NCBI GenBank assembly: GCA_030837965.1
Contig: JAUTXP010000052.1
Location: 1 to 64,000 of the forward strand
Direction of reading: 5' to 3'
Source of the DNA: Acidimicrobiaceae bacterium
GTDB taxonomy: Bacteria; Actinomycetota; Acidimicrobiia; Acidimicrobiales; JAUTXP01
Length of the DNA stretch: 64,000 nt
Shown here: positions 44,342-52,534 of the stretch, one piece after another
How the letters are laid out: every line of letters starts with the position of its first letter
Numbering within the stretch: position 1 is the first letter of the stretch
Position numbers and translations under genes: made by a program
Notes under the pieces: generated by a model
Told to the model about the DNA's origin: nothing
The model's input: the letters and a program-made list of their open reading frames with translations, nothing else
Database searches by the model: none

Positions 44342-44799
44342 GCGATCTGTTCGGTGAGGGCGATCACCGTGGTCGCCCGGTCGATGCCCTGCACCTCGAG
44401 GATGCGGTTGATCACGACTTGGAGATGGTCGTTGCTGCGGGCGACGACTCGGCAGTGGAGGTCTCCTTGGCCGGTGGTGGCGTGGGCTTCCTGTACCTCC
44501 GGGATGGCCCGAAGGTGCTCGACCACGTCGTGCAGCCGGCCTTGGGCGATCTCGAGCGTGGTGAAGGCCAAGACGTGGTAGCCGAGGCCGCGCACATCGA
44601 GGTCGGGACCGAAGCCGGTGACGACGCGCCGACGCTGCAACTTGTCGAGCCGGGCCTGCACCGTGCCCCTGGCCACACCCAGTTGCCGGGCCAACTCCAT
44701 GACTCCGGCGCGGGGCGAGTCGGCCATGGCCCGGATGAGGCGGCGGTCCAGAGCGTCGACTGCTCCCGCGGGTTCGGCGGGCGAGGTGGTGGTCAACAT
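44179..44799 (-). CDS. Lrp/AsnC-family transcriptional regulator
   Basis: 206 residues from ATG 44799. HTH: LDRRLIRAMADSPRAGVMEL, then ARQLGVARGTVQARLDKLQR. RAM domain: YHVLAFTTLEIAQGRLHDVV, then AHATTGQGDLHCRVVARSND and EVQGIDRATTVIALTEQIAY. The normal protein would end near residue 165; a Pro/Ala-rich tail of about 40 residues follows, encoded antisense to the pafC 3' end. Divergent from the heme-oxygenase-like and HPPD genes; TTGGTCA-like boxes lie between, so it probably controls that operon in response to an amino acid. Confidence 0.88.
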   Translation of the reverse strand: MLTTTSPAEPAGAVDALDRRLIRAMADSPRAGVMELARQLGVARGTVQARLDKLQRRRVVTGFGPDLDVRGLGYHVLAFTTLEIAQGRLHDVVEHLRAIPEVQEAHATTGQGDLHCRVVARSNDHLQVVINRILEVQGIDRATTVIALTEQIAYRVLPLVDAASARPGSDTPDSPAEPPPPPPSAPPPPSPAPPPAAAAPTASSAR

Positions 44800-44814
44800 G
44801 ACCAAACCGTACTG

Positions 44815-44870
44815 CCAATCGGCCCACTGATTGGTCAATCTGCTATGGGCTTTTCCAATCACTTGACCAA
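44815..44870. promoter_or_regulatory. Repeated CCAAT/ATTGG and TTGACCAA boxes, probable Lrp sites
   Basis: CCAAT (44815-44819) and ATTGG (44830-44834) form an inverted repeat, TTGACCAA stands at 44863-44870, and further ACCAAA and ACCAAT motifs flank them. All lie in the divergent region between the Lrp start and the operon start, an unusually AT-rich patch for this genome. Confidence 0.55.
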
Positions 44871-44929
44871 ATCGATGCGACCAATGAAGCTGAGCGCTAC
44901 AGCCTGTTCAGCTGCAAGGGGGAAGCACC

Positions 44930-45802
44930 GTGACGGTGACGGAAACGCGAGGCCAGCGGGGCGCCGTTCGGGACCTGCCTGCCTTCCAGGCGCGGGTGGA
45001 CGAAGTGGTCGGGACACATCCGGTCGTGGTCGACAACCGCTACACGAAGTGGTTCGCCGCGGGCACGGCCACTTTGGACGAGGTCCGCCACTTGACGGTC
45101 CAGTTCTCCGTGTTCAGCCACCTGTTCGTCGAGGCGCAGCTCCGCAAGGTCATCAACGCCGCGGACATCGACAGCTATCGGGCGGGCAAGGAGATCCTGA
45201 TGAACGAGTTGGGTGTGGTCTTCAACGGCCGCACCGACGACGAGGGGATCGCCACCGAGGGGACGGTCGACGGGAGCCGCTACCGGCATCCGGCCGCCCA
45301 CTTCGAATGGCTTGTGCGTTTTGCCCGCCCGCTCGGGCTGGGCTTTGAGGATCTGGGCAAGCGCCGCCACGGCACTCCATCCACCTTGTTCTTCTGCGAC
45401 GAGCTCCTGCGGGTCTACGGCCACCAGGACGCGTCGATCGCCGAGGGGGCCTCGTACGCGGTCGAGCACTGGGCCGCGGCGGGCTTCTGGAAGGAGCTGA
45501 TCGCGGGCCTGAAGGCGTTCAAGGCGAGGGAGTGCGCCGAGCTGCACCTCGGCTTTTGGACCTGGCACGACAAGGTCGAGGACCAACACGCGGCCCATAC
45601 CGCCGACGAGCTGGCCGAGGCCTTCTACAACGAGGACTTCGATGAGGAGCTGTTCCTGCAAGGCGCCCGCGAGATGCTCGACGGGGTGAAGGCGTTCTGG
45701 GACGGGCTGGAGGCCGACCGCGCCGCCGGCGTGGGGGCTGGGGCGCTCGGCGGCCTTTCGGGTTTTCGGGCGGACGCGAGCGAGGAGGGCGGGCGGCAAT
45801 GA
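44930..45802 (+). CDS. Second heme-oxygenase-like iron-containing enzyme, next to HPPD
   Basis: 290 residues; GTG 44930 follows AAGGGGG. TENA/PqqC-like opening (NRYTKWFAAGTATLDEVRHL, then VQFSVFSHLFVEAQLRKVIN). Likely iron ligands: E93 in LMNELGVVF, H124 in PAAHFEWLV, E179 and H180 in YAVEHWAAA, and H213, E217, H220 in WHDKVEDQHAAH. The last trio has the same spacing as in the enzyme at 36712-37806. Its stop overlaps the HPPD start (ATGA), so it is likely to act in tyrosine or 4-hydroxyphenylpyruvate metabolism. CADD-like and PqqC-like enzymes are distant alternatives. Confidence 0.8.
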   Translation: MTVTETRGQRGAVRDLPAFQARVDEVVGTHPVVVDNRYTKWFAAGTATLDEVRHLTVQFSVFSHLFVEAQLRKVINAADIDSYRAGKEILMNELGVVFNGRTDDEGIATEGTVDGSRYRHPAAHFEWLVRFARPLGLGFEDLGKRRHGTPSTLFFCDELLRVYGHQDASIAEGASYAVEHWAAAGFWKELIAGLKAFKARECAELHLGFWTWHDKVEDQHAAHTADELAEAFYNEDFDEELFLQGAREMLDGVKAFWDGLEADRAAGVGAGALGGLSGFRADASEEGGRQ

Positions 45803-47007
45803 CGTCGACCATCGACGAAGGACATGCGGTTGGGACCGGGGCGACGTCTGGCCCGGCGCCAGCGGGCGGGCCTGCGCCCGTCCGGGCGGGGGCGCCTGCC
45901 CCCGTAGAAGGGCCTGCGCCCGCCGAGTTGTTCCTGGGATGGGACCACTTGGAATGGTGGGTCGGGAACGCCCGTGCGTTTGCTGCGTACATGTGCGCCT
46001 CGTTCGGGTTCCAGGTCGTGGCCTACGCCGGGCCCGAGACTGGGATCACCGACCGGGCCTCGTATGTCTTGGAGCAGGGCGGGATCCGATTCGTGGTGAG
46101 CGGCGGGCTGTCGCCTGCCTCGCCCATTGCCGCATCCGTTCGTGATCACGGCGACGGCGTGCACGACGTGGCCATCGCCGTGACCAGCGCGCAAGGGGCC
46201 TATGACGCGGCCCTCGCCAGAGGGGCCGTCGGCCTCATGGCTCCGACCGTGGAGGAGGACGACAGTGGGAAGCTCGTCCGCGCCTCTATTGCTGCGTATG
46301 GAGATACGCAGCACTCGTTCATCGAGCGTGCCGCGTACAGCGGCCCCTTTGCACCTGGGTACACCACCGAGAACCTGCCACCGCTGTCCGCGGCACACCC
46401 GACCAACCTGCGGCTGATCGACCACTGTGTCGCCAATGTCGCCAAGGGCGAGCTTGACGGCTGGGTCGACTTCTACCGCAGGACGCTTGGCTTCGATCAG
46501 CTCGTCCACTTCGATGACGAGCAGATCTCGACCGAGTACTCAGCTCTCATGTCGACCGTCGTTTGGGACGGCTCGAAGATCGTGCTTCCGATCAACGAGC
46601 CTGCCGACGGCCTTCGCAAGAGCCAGATTCAGGAGTACCTCGACTACTACGGCTGCGCCGGCGTGCAGCACGTGGCCATGCGGACGGACGACATCGTGTC
46701 GACCGTGAGTGCGCTCCGAGCTCGAGGGGTCCGGTTCTTGCGGGTCCCCGACGCGTACTACGAGGACGTGCGGGCCCGTTTGCACGACCTCGACTTGCCG
46801 TGGGACCGGCTTCAGGAGCTCGGCATCCTGATCGACCGGGACCACGACGGGTACCTGTTGCAGATCTTCACGGAGATGGTGACGGACAGGCCAACGATTT
46901 TCTTCGAGGTCATCCAGCGCCAAGGGGCCAAGGGCTTCGGGGCCGGGAACTTCAAGGCCTTGTTCGAGGCCATCGAGCGGGAGCAGGCCCGCCGGGGCAA
47001 CCTCTAG
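45799..47007 (+). CDS. hppD: 4-Hydroxyphenylpyruvate dioxygenase
   Basis: 402 residues of two-domain VOC fold. Fe(II) ligands: H209 in LRLIDHCVANV, H291 in GVQHVAMRTDD and E370 in IFFEVIQRQGAKGFG. The C-terminal gating helix GNFKALFEAIEREQARRGNL is diagnostic. It turns 4-hydroxyphenylpyruvate into homogentisate with O2. A Pro/Ala/Gly-rich N-terminal tail of about 40 residues is extra. No homogentisate dioxygenase is in the window. The hydroxymandelate synthase branch of the family is a possible alternative, since the two differ at only a few residues. Confidence 0.94.
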   Translation: MTSTIDEGHAVGTGATSGPAPAGGPAPVRAGAPAPVEGPAPAELFLGWDHLEWWVGNARAFAAYMCASFGFQVVAYAGPETGITDRASYVLEQGGIRFVVSGGLSPASPIAASVRDHGDGVHDVAIAVTSAQGAYDAALARGAVGLMAPTVEEDDSGKLVRASIAAYGDTQHSFIERAAYSGPFAPGYTTENLPPLSAAHPTNLRLIDHCVANVAKGELDGWVDFYRRTLGFDQLVHFDDEQISTEYSALMSTVVWDGSKIVLPINEPADGLRKSQIQEYLDYYGCAGVQHVAMRTDDIVSTVSALRARGVRFLRVPDAYYEDVRARLHDLDLPWDRLQELGILIDRDHDGYLLQIFTEMVTDRPTIFFEVIQRQGAKGFGAGNFKALFEAIEREQARRGNL

Positions 47008-47140
47008 CTAGACGAGCGGCCTCGCGGCCAAACAGGACTGCGCGGCGCGCCGCGCTGTCAGCCGGCGTCCACCTCCAATTGAGCGCAGTCTCCCCGACTC
47101 TGCCGTCGCGCCCCTCGCCCGACCACTCGGCCTCACGGCC

Positions 47141-47755
47141 TCACGGGTGGCAGAGGTTCGTGAGCTCGCTCGTGGCAGCCATAACCGAGTCGGGGTCCGA
47201 CGCGCGGGACGCGGCCAGGAGTCGGCTCGCCGCGCCCCGCACGTCGGTTGAGGCCGAGGCCGCGTTTCGCACCACCTCCTCCGGCGACGCGGCCTCGCCT
47301 GCCAACGATCTCGACCGGTAGTTGCGGAAGGCGGCACACGCGGCGCCCCCACTGCCACCACCGCCGACACCACTGCCACCAGCGCCACCGGCAGTGCCCC
47401 CGCCGTCCAGTCGCGCCAGGGAGGCCCGCCCCAACGTCAGGCCCAACGCCACCACCACGACCACGGCAACAGCCGCCAGCACGCGGCCCGACGCGCGGGG
47501 GAGCAGCCGGGCTTCCTCCGCGCGCCGAGCCGAGACGATGGCGGCATCGGCATCGCGTGACGCGGTTCGCCACCACGAACGGTTGGCCGCGCCGCAGCCG
47601 CAGCGCCAGGACTCCAAAGAGTCGGGCACTCGTTGCATGGCATCGCAGCGCGCGCACAGCGCCCACCACCAGACCTGTCCGCACGACTGGCACCGGTGCG
47701 ACACGGACTGCTCGCCGACTTGTTGCGCAGTGGCACACCACGGGCACCTGACCAT
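47141..47755 (-). CDS. Zinc-ribbon membrane protein, last gene of the pilin operon
   Basis: 204 residues. The N-terminus holds several CxxC pairs (MVRCPWCATA, HRCQSCGQ, ALCARCDA, SWRCGCGAA), suggesting two zinc ribbons. One membrane helix (RVLAAVAVVVVVALGLTLGR) and a Gly-rich linker follow, then an extracytoplasmic domain with two further Cys (ACAAFRNY, NLCHP). ATG 47755 shares a base with the stop of the preceding pilin-like gene (TGATG). It may be an accessory factor for the surface structure; family not recognised. Confidence 0.72.
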   Translation of the reverse strand: MVRCPWCATAQQVGEQSVSHRCQSCGQVWWWALCARCDAMQRVPDSLESWRCGCGAANRSWWRTASRDADAAIVSARRAEEARLLPRASGRVLAAVAVVVVVALGLTLGRASLARLDGGGTAGGAGGSGVGGGGSGGAACAAFRNYRSRSLAGEAASPEEVVRNAASASTDVRGAASRLLAASRASDPDSVMAATSELTNLCHP

Positions 47756-48957
47756 CAGAAACCCACCGAAGAGGACGGAACCTCGTGCCAATGGCTCACC
47801 GTCCAGTTGCGGACCAGCTCGGCCGACAGGTTCTGGTCGTAGCCCAGGGTGAAGTTGGGGGCGCCGTTGACCTTGACAGAGTTGACGGTGATGGACCCGA
47901 ACCACGTGGCCCCGCCATTCAGCGTCAGCTCGCTGGCGGGCGCGTACAGAACGGCCGTCGTCGTCGTGGCGTGCGAGCCATTGCCGAAGTCGAGCGCCCC
48001 GCTGCCCGCCTTGTAGATCTGCAGGTCATTGCCGCGGCCGCCTTGGTTGACGGTGCTGTCGGCCATGGTCAGCCGGTGGTCGGCCGTGACGTACACGATG
48101 GCGGGCGGGTTGATGACGGTCACGTTGCCCACGAACGACACGTCGTGATCGCACACGACAGGCACCCCGCTCATGCCGTTGATCACCGTTGTGAACGCCC
48201 CCAACGGCGGGCAGGTCTGCACGCCGATGGTGGGGACCACGATCGGGTCGAGGACGTACGGCCCCTCCTGCGCCAACGGGTTGGGGCAGCCGATGCACGA
48301 GCCCGCGGGCGAGTAGTAGTCCTGGTAGTCGCCCGCGCCCGAACCAGAGTTGACCACGATGCTTCGGTTCGAGCCGAGATGGGCTTTTCCGGTGTGCGGC
48401 CCGCCCGAGGTCGAGTACGAGTAGATGTTGAGGCCGCCGTTGCCGTTCAACGTCAGGCCCTGGTTGGAGAACAATGCGTACGGGAACTTCTGGCGCCGCG
48501 ACACCGTCGCCTCCACGGCATGGGCCGAGCCGTTGATGACGCCCTTCACCTTCACCACGTAGCGGTCGTCGCTCTGTCGTGTGGCCACGTACTGGAAGGC
48601 ACCGCCGCCCACCGATCCTGCGCCTGAGATGTTGGTCGACGCGGCCTGGTCGATGCGGAACAAGGCGTCGGACAGACCGCCGTCGGCCGTGGCCAAGGCG
48701 GCGACGAAGTCCTGGCCTCGACGGACCTGGTTCAGCGAGACCAGGGACCGGGCCAACACGGCGACCGACAGCGTGCTCAGCACGAGCATGACCATCATGG
48801 CCACCGCGATCGAGCCCTCCTCGTCGATGCCGATACGCCCACAGGAACAGGGCGGCCCACTCTCCGGGCCCGGAGCCCAAAGCCGACCCCTAAGCCGACG
48901 CCAAAGCCGATCCCGACGGCACCCACGCCCGCGCCGCCCGCACACTGGCCTCAACAT
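47755..48957 (-). CDS. PilX-like surface/pilus-associated protein
   Basis: 400 residues. A hydrophobic segment (GSIAVAMMVMLVLSTLSVAV) preceded by DEEG resembles the N-terminus of PilX-type pilin-like proteins. The rest is a long beta-rich domain with many Gly, Asn and Thr repeats (ALFSNQGLTLNGNGGLNIYS, LYAPASELTLNGGATWFG) like a beta-helix. The first 45 residues before the hydrophobic segment are Arg/Gly-rich and may not be translated; the ATG at 48957 overlaps the previous gene by seven bases. It probably works with the two prepilins upstream. Confidence 0.75.
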   Translation of the reverse strand: MLRPVCGRRGRGCRRDRLWRRLRGRLWAPGPESGPPCSCGRIGIDEEGSIAVAMMVMLVLSTLSVAVLARSLVSLNQVRRGQDFVAALATADGGLSDALFRIDQAASTNISGAGSVGGGAFQYVATRQSDDRYVVKVKGVINGSAHAVEATVSRRQKFPYALFSNQGLTLNGNGGLNIYSYSTSGGPHTGKAHLGSNRSIVVNSGSGAGDYQDYYSPAGSCIGCPNPLAQEGPYVLDPIVVPTIGVQTCPPLGAFTTVINGMSGVPVVCDHDVSFVGNVTVINPPAIVYVTADHRLTMADSTVNQGGRGNDLQIYKAGSGALDFGNGSHATTTTAVLYAPASELTLNGGATWFGSITVNSVKVNGAPNFTLGYDQNLSAELVRNWTVSHWHEVPSSSVGF

Positions 48958-49565
48958 CCGACCCCTCCGGGCAGGCGGTTGCGCAACTCGCCGTCAGACT
49001 CGCTGCGGAACGGCTGCGGGCCAGGCGCGCTGTCGGCGTACAGGGTGATGTGCACGCGGATGGTGCAGTTGGCGAAGTCGGCCGCGGTGGCCGTGGTCGA
49101 CGTCAGCTCGGTGCCCGCCGAGTTGTAGTACCGGAACAACGGGATGCCGGCGTCGCCGTTGCGCACGCGGCTCAACGAGTACGTCGTCGCCGTCACCGAT
49201 CCGCCTGGGGCGGCAAGCGTCTGACGGCGCACGACCCCGCTGGCCGACTCGAAGTCCCAACGCACATACGCCTGATGCGATCCGCTGGTCGTCTTCAACT
49301 CCAGTTCCATCGTGTCGCGATATGTCGCGGTCGTGGCCAGAGGAAGGAGGGGATCGGCGGCGCGCACGTCGCGGGCGATGGCGACCAGCGCATACCGGAC
49401 GTCCTCTTGATTGTCCACGCTGGCCCGGAGCCTGCGTTCGGCCTTGGTCTGGGTGTTGAGCAGGCCCAACAGCGTGGTGAGGACCACGAGCAACAGCATC
49501 GAGGCCGTTGCTGTCTCCACCACCGTGAACCCGGCTTCACTCGGCCGCGCTGGGATCATGGGCAT
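48951..49565 (-). CDS. PilW-like type IV prepilin
   Basis: 204 residues. The prepilin cleavage motif is visible: SEAG, then FTVVETATASMLLLVVLTTL with the conserved Glu at +5. The globular part is PilW/PulJ-like (DVRYALVAIARDVRAADPL and YVRWDFESASGVVRRQTL) with a likely disulfide pair. The start overlaps the previous gene by ten bases. It should be processed by a prepilin peptidase and inserted in a pilus tip or secretion pseudopilus. Confidence 0.85.
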   Translation of the reverse strand: MPMIPARPSEAGFTVVETATASMLLLVVLTTLLGLLNTQTKAERRLRASVDNQEDVRYALVAIARDVRAADPLLPLATTATYRDTMELELKTTSGSHQAYVRWDFESASGVVRRQTLAAPGGSVTATTYSLSRVRNGDAGIPLFRYYNSAGTELTSTTATAADFANCTIRVHITLYADSAPGPQPFRSESDGELRNRLPGGVGC

Positions 49566-50737
49566 GTCTTCGCGTTGTGGACGCAGACGGTCAGGGTCAA
49601 AGCGCCGAGGACGTTGCCGCCGCCGTCCACGACCTGGACCTGGTGCGTCCCGGTGTCCCACGCCGTCGTGATGCCGTTGACCGTCCCCACCCACACGCCC
49701 GTCGTCCCGGCGATGAGGTAGGCGGTGTTGGTCGAGCCGCTGCGGGCCGAGTACCGGAGTTGCAAGCCCGAGCACACGCCAGTCGCGTTCACGCTGGCCA
49801 CCGCGTCTGCCGACAGCAGGGTCGACGCGCCGTTGAGGCGGTTGACGGCCGAGGGCGTCAACGTGGCCGTGCCCAGTTGGCACACAGTCGCCAGTGTCGA
49901 GGTGGTCGTGGCCAGCGCCATCACCGACCACGACGACTGAAGCCCGTTGGCCGCCTTGGCCGCCACACGGAACTGGTACGCGGTCGACGCGGACAGGCCG
50001 GTCGCCGAATACGAGGTGACCGACGCGGGCTGTGTGTCCGTGAGCAGATGGGCAGTGGCGAACGAGTCGGTCGAGAACTGCACCACCCACGTGCTGACCG
50101 GCGGGGTGCTGATCGGGTTGGGCGTCCAGGCCAGGTCCACGGTCGACGCGCCCGAAGCGCCAGTCGGCACCGTCGCGGCGAGGGCCAGCGGCGGCGAAGG
50201 GGGCACCGGCGACGCCACCACCGTCGTCGTGGTCGTCACTCCTCCTTGTGGCCCGGTGTAGACGCCCTGTCCGCCCGGATACACGAACGCCTCTTGCCGC
50301 ACGGCGTGGGCCATGGCCTGGTCGCTCCACGTCACGACCACCACCACGCGCTTGTAGGCCTGGGCGTAGCCCGCGGTGGATGCGGCGTCGGCCCACACGA
50401 CCTGTCGCGCGAACTGGAACGTCATCCCGCCCAGCACCTGGTCCGGGCCGAAAGGCTGGACGACCGGGTCGCCCACCACGACGGTGACCGCGCCCTCGAA
50501 CGCCGGGGTGAAGCCGGCCTGCACCGGGCTGAAGCCGAGCCGGTCGTAGGGGACGGCGCGCATGGCCTCCGCCTCCTTGGTGGCCAAGGCCACGGCCCGG
50601 GAGCGGTTGTTGCCCTCGCTGGCAACGGCGAAGGACGCGTGGAACACATGCACGACGCTGCCGATGCCGATGCTCAGGATGGTCAACGCCATCATCAGCT
50701 CCACCAACGTGAAGCCATCGTCGCGCCGGTCGCGCAT
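49556..50737 (-). CDS. PilV-like prepilin fused to a fibronectin type III-like domain
   Basis: 393 residues from ATG 50737 behind GGAGG. Prepilin signature RRDDG then FTLVELMMALTILSIGIGSV with Glu +5. A pilin-like domain with VPYDRLGFSPVQAGF follows. After a Thr/Val/Pro linker (GGVTTTTTVVASPVPPSP) comes an FN3-like unit (TVDLAWTPNPISTPPVSTWV, then SYSATGLSASTAYQFRVAAK) and an Ig-like C-terminal domain ending VCVHNAKTCP. FN3 on a minor pilin suggests adhesion. First gene of the operon, directly after the c-di-GMP riboswitch. Confidence 0.87.
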   Translation of the reverse strand: MRDRRDDGFTLVELMMALTILSIGIGSVVHVFHASFAVASEGNNRSRAVALATKEAEAMRAVPYDRLGFSPVQAGFTPAFEGAVTVVVGDPVVQPFGPDQVLGGMTFQFARQVVWADAASTAGYAQAYKRVVVVVTWSDQAMAHAVRQEAFVYPGGQGVYTGPQGGVTTTTTVVASPVPPSPPLALAATVPTGASGASTVDLAWTPNPISTPPVSTWVVQFSTDSFATAHLLTDTQPASVTSYSATGLSASTAYQFRVAAKAANGLQSSWSVMALATTTSTLATVCQLGTATLTPSAVNRLNGASTLLSADAVASVNATGVCSGLQLRYSARSGSTNTAYLIAGTTGVWVGTVNGITTAWDTGTHQVQVVDGGGNVLGALTLTVCVHNAKTCP

Positions 50738-50750
50738 ATGCCACACCTCC

Positions 50751-50835
50751 AGGCGGCCCGGCCGGCCTTCCCCGTGAGGGGGGTGGGCCCCGTGGCTTTG
50801 CGTCCCCGCCTTCCGACGGGTTTGCCTTTGTTCGG
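50751..50835 (-). ncRNA. Cyclic di-GMP-I riboswitch (GEMM)
   Basis: On the minus strand the GEMM core is complete: AAAGGCAAACC, a P1b stem CCCGTC/GGCGGG capped by a GNRA tetraloop GGAA, the strictly conserved GGGACGCAAAGCC, then ACGGGGCCC and the tetraloop-receptor/P3 region ending GGCCGGGCCGCC. The aptamer ends right beside the GGAGG ribosome site at 50746-50750 of the first pilin gene, so c-di-GMP binding could directly change translation or transcription of the operon. Confidence 0.92.
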
Positions 50836-51015
50836 GAGTCGCCGTCTCTATCGACAAAACCACGCTCTGCGTTATATCGATCCGTGGAAATGGTCCGACC
50901 GGGCCAGGAGCCATAGCCCGATGTGACCCCGCCCGCGGCGACTACGGGCCCAGGCGGAATGACTGCCGGCCGCGTCGGCGGGCGGCCTTCACAACCCGGC
51001 TTCTAGGCTGCGGCC

Positions 51016-51948
51016 ATGACCAAGCCCTTCAGGTTCGGCGTGCAGTCCCAATTGGCCCCGGACGCCAAGGCGTGGCGGGACCGGGCCCGACAGGTCGAGG
51101 ACATGGGGTACTCGACCTTCTGGATTCCCGACCACTTCGGTGAGCAGTGGGGCCCGATCGCGGCCCTGACCGCGGCCGCGGACGCCACCACCACACTTCG
51201 AGTGGGCGCCCTGGTCTTCGACAACGACTACCGCCACCCGGGGATGCTGGCCAAGGAGATGGCCACCCTCGACATCCTGAGCGAGGGGCGCATGGAGTTC
51301 GGCATCGGCGCCGGGTGGATGAAGAGCGACTACGAGGAGTACGGCCTCGATTACGACTCGCCGGGCGTGCGCATCGACCGCATGGTCGAGGGCCTGGCCG
51401 TCATCAAACAGCTCTGGACCGAGGGCGTGGCCAACTTCGAGGGCAAGCACTACCGCTACACCAATGCCAAGGGCGAGCCCCGGCCGGTCCAGCAGCCCCA
51501 CCCCCCGGTGCTCATCGGCGGCGGAGGCAAGCGCATGCTCACCATCGCGGCCAAAGAGGCTGACATCATCGGCTTCAACACCAAGTTGACCGCGGGCTAC
51601 GTCGGGCCCGAGGCCGCGGCCGAGGCCACGCCCGAGAAGTTCCGCGAGCGCATCCAGTGGGTGAAGGACGCGGCGGGCGACCGCCTGGACGGCTTGGAGT
51701 TCCAATGCTGGTCCGGCTTCTGCTTCGTCACCGACGACCGCCAAGGCGTGGCCGAGATGATGGGCCCGATGTTCGGCCTCACCCCCGAGCAGGCCCTGCA
51801 GGTCCCCATCGTCATGGCGGGCACGGTCGACCAGATCGCCGAGTCGCTCCAAGAGCGCCGCGAGGAGTACGGCTTCAGCTATTGGTGCGTGCCCGGCGAC
51901 GCCTACGAGGCCATGGCCCCAGTCGTGGCCAAGCTGGCCGGGACGTAA
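51016..51948 (+). CDS. LLM-class F420-dependent oxidoreductase
   Basis: 310 residues of bacterial luciferase-like TIM barrel. Typical segments are RFGVQSQLAPDAKAWRDRAR, STFWIPDHFGEQWGPIAAL, RMEFGIGAGWMKSDYEEYGL and PPVLIGGGGKRMLTIAAKEA. In actinobacteria such proteins mostly use coenzyme F420, but FMN is possible. The substrate is unknown. It has no obvious operon partner, and nadD follows 8 bases later on the same strand. Confidence 0.9.
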   Translation: MTKPFRFGVQSQLAPDAKAWRDRARQVEDMGYSTFWIPDHFGEQWGPIAALTAAADATTTLRVGALVFDNDYRHPGMLAKEMATLDILSEGRMEFGIGAGWMKSDYEEYGLDYDSPGVRIDRMVEGLAVIKQLWTEGVANFEGKHYRYTNAKGEPRPVQQPHPPVLIGGGGKRMLTIAAKEADIIGFNTKLTAGYVGPEAAAEATPEKFRERIQWVKDAAGDRLDGLEFQCWSGFCFVTDDRQGVAEMMGPMFGLTPEQALQVPIVMAGTVDQIAESLQERREEYGFSYWCVPGDAYEAMAPVVAKLAGT

Positions 51949-51955
51949 CCGGCAG

Positions 51956-52534
51956 GTGCGCATCGGGGTTCTGGGCGGCACGTTCGACCCCGTCCACGTT
52001 GCCCACGTCTTCGCGGGCGTCAGCGCCCGTCACGCCCTCGGCCTCGACCGCGTGCTTTTCACCGTCGCCAACGCCCCGTGGCAAAAGGCTGACCGCCGCA
52101 TCACCAGCGCCGAGGACCGCTTCGCCATGGTGGCCGCGGCATTGGAGGGCGTCGACGGCCTCGAGGCCAGTCGCATCGAGATCGACAGAGGCGGTCCGAC
52201 CTACACGGCCGACACCATGGCTGACCTGGCTGCGGCCCACCCCGGCGCCGAGCTGTTCCTCATCGTGGGGACCGACGTGGCCGACGACCTCCACACGTGG
52301 GAGCGCGTTGACGAGCTGCGGGCCACCGCGACCCTCGCCATCGTCAGCAGGCCCGGCGCGCCGCCGGTGCCCATGCCGGGCTGGCGCACGGCGACCGTGG
52401 AGATGCCGCTGCTCGACGTGTCGAGCACCGACCTGCGCCGCTGGGTCGGGGAGGGGCGGCCGGTCGACGGGCTGGTCCCGCCCGGGGCGGTCCGCTTGAT
52501 CGCGGAACGCGGTCTGTACGCTCTGACTGGATGA
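51956..52534 (+). CDS. nadD: Nicotinate-nucleotide adenylyltransferase
   Basis: 192 residues, GTG start. It opens with the nucleotidyltransferase loop RIGVLGGTFDPVHVAHVF. Later motifs are RFAMVAAALEGVDGLEASRI, FLIVGTDVADDLHTWERV and the C-terminal DVSSTDLRRWV (ISSTxIR signature). It joins nicotinate mononucleotide and ATP in NAD synthesis. It is followed by the LytR-C gene (ATGA overlap) and rsfS, the normal actinobacterial order. Confidence 0.96.
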   Translation: MRIGVLGGTFDPVHVAHVFAGVSARHALGLDRVLFTVANAPWQKADRRITSAEDRFAMVAAALEGVDGLEASRIEIDRGGPTYTADTMADLAAAHPGAELFLIVGTDVADDLHTWERVDELRATATLAIVSRPGAPPVPMPGWRTATVEMPLLDVSSTDLRRWVGEGRPVDGLVPPGAVRLIAERGLYALTG

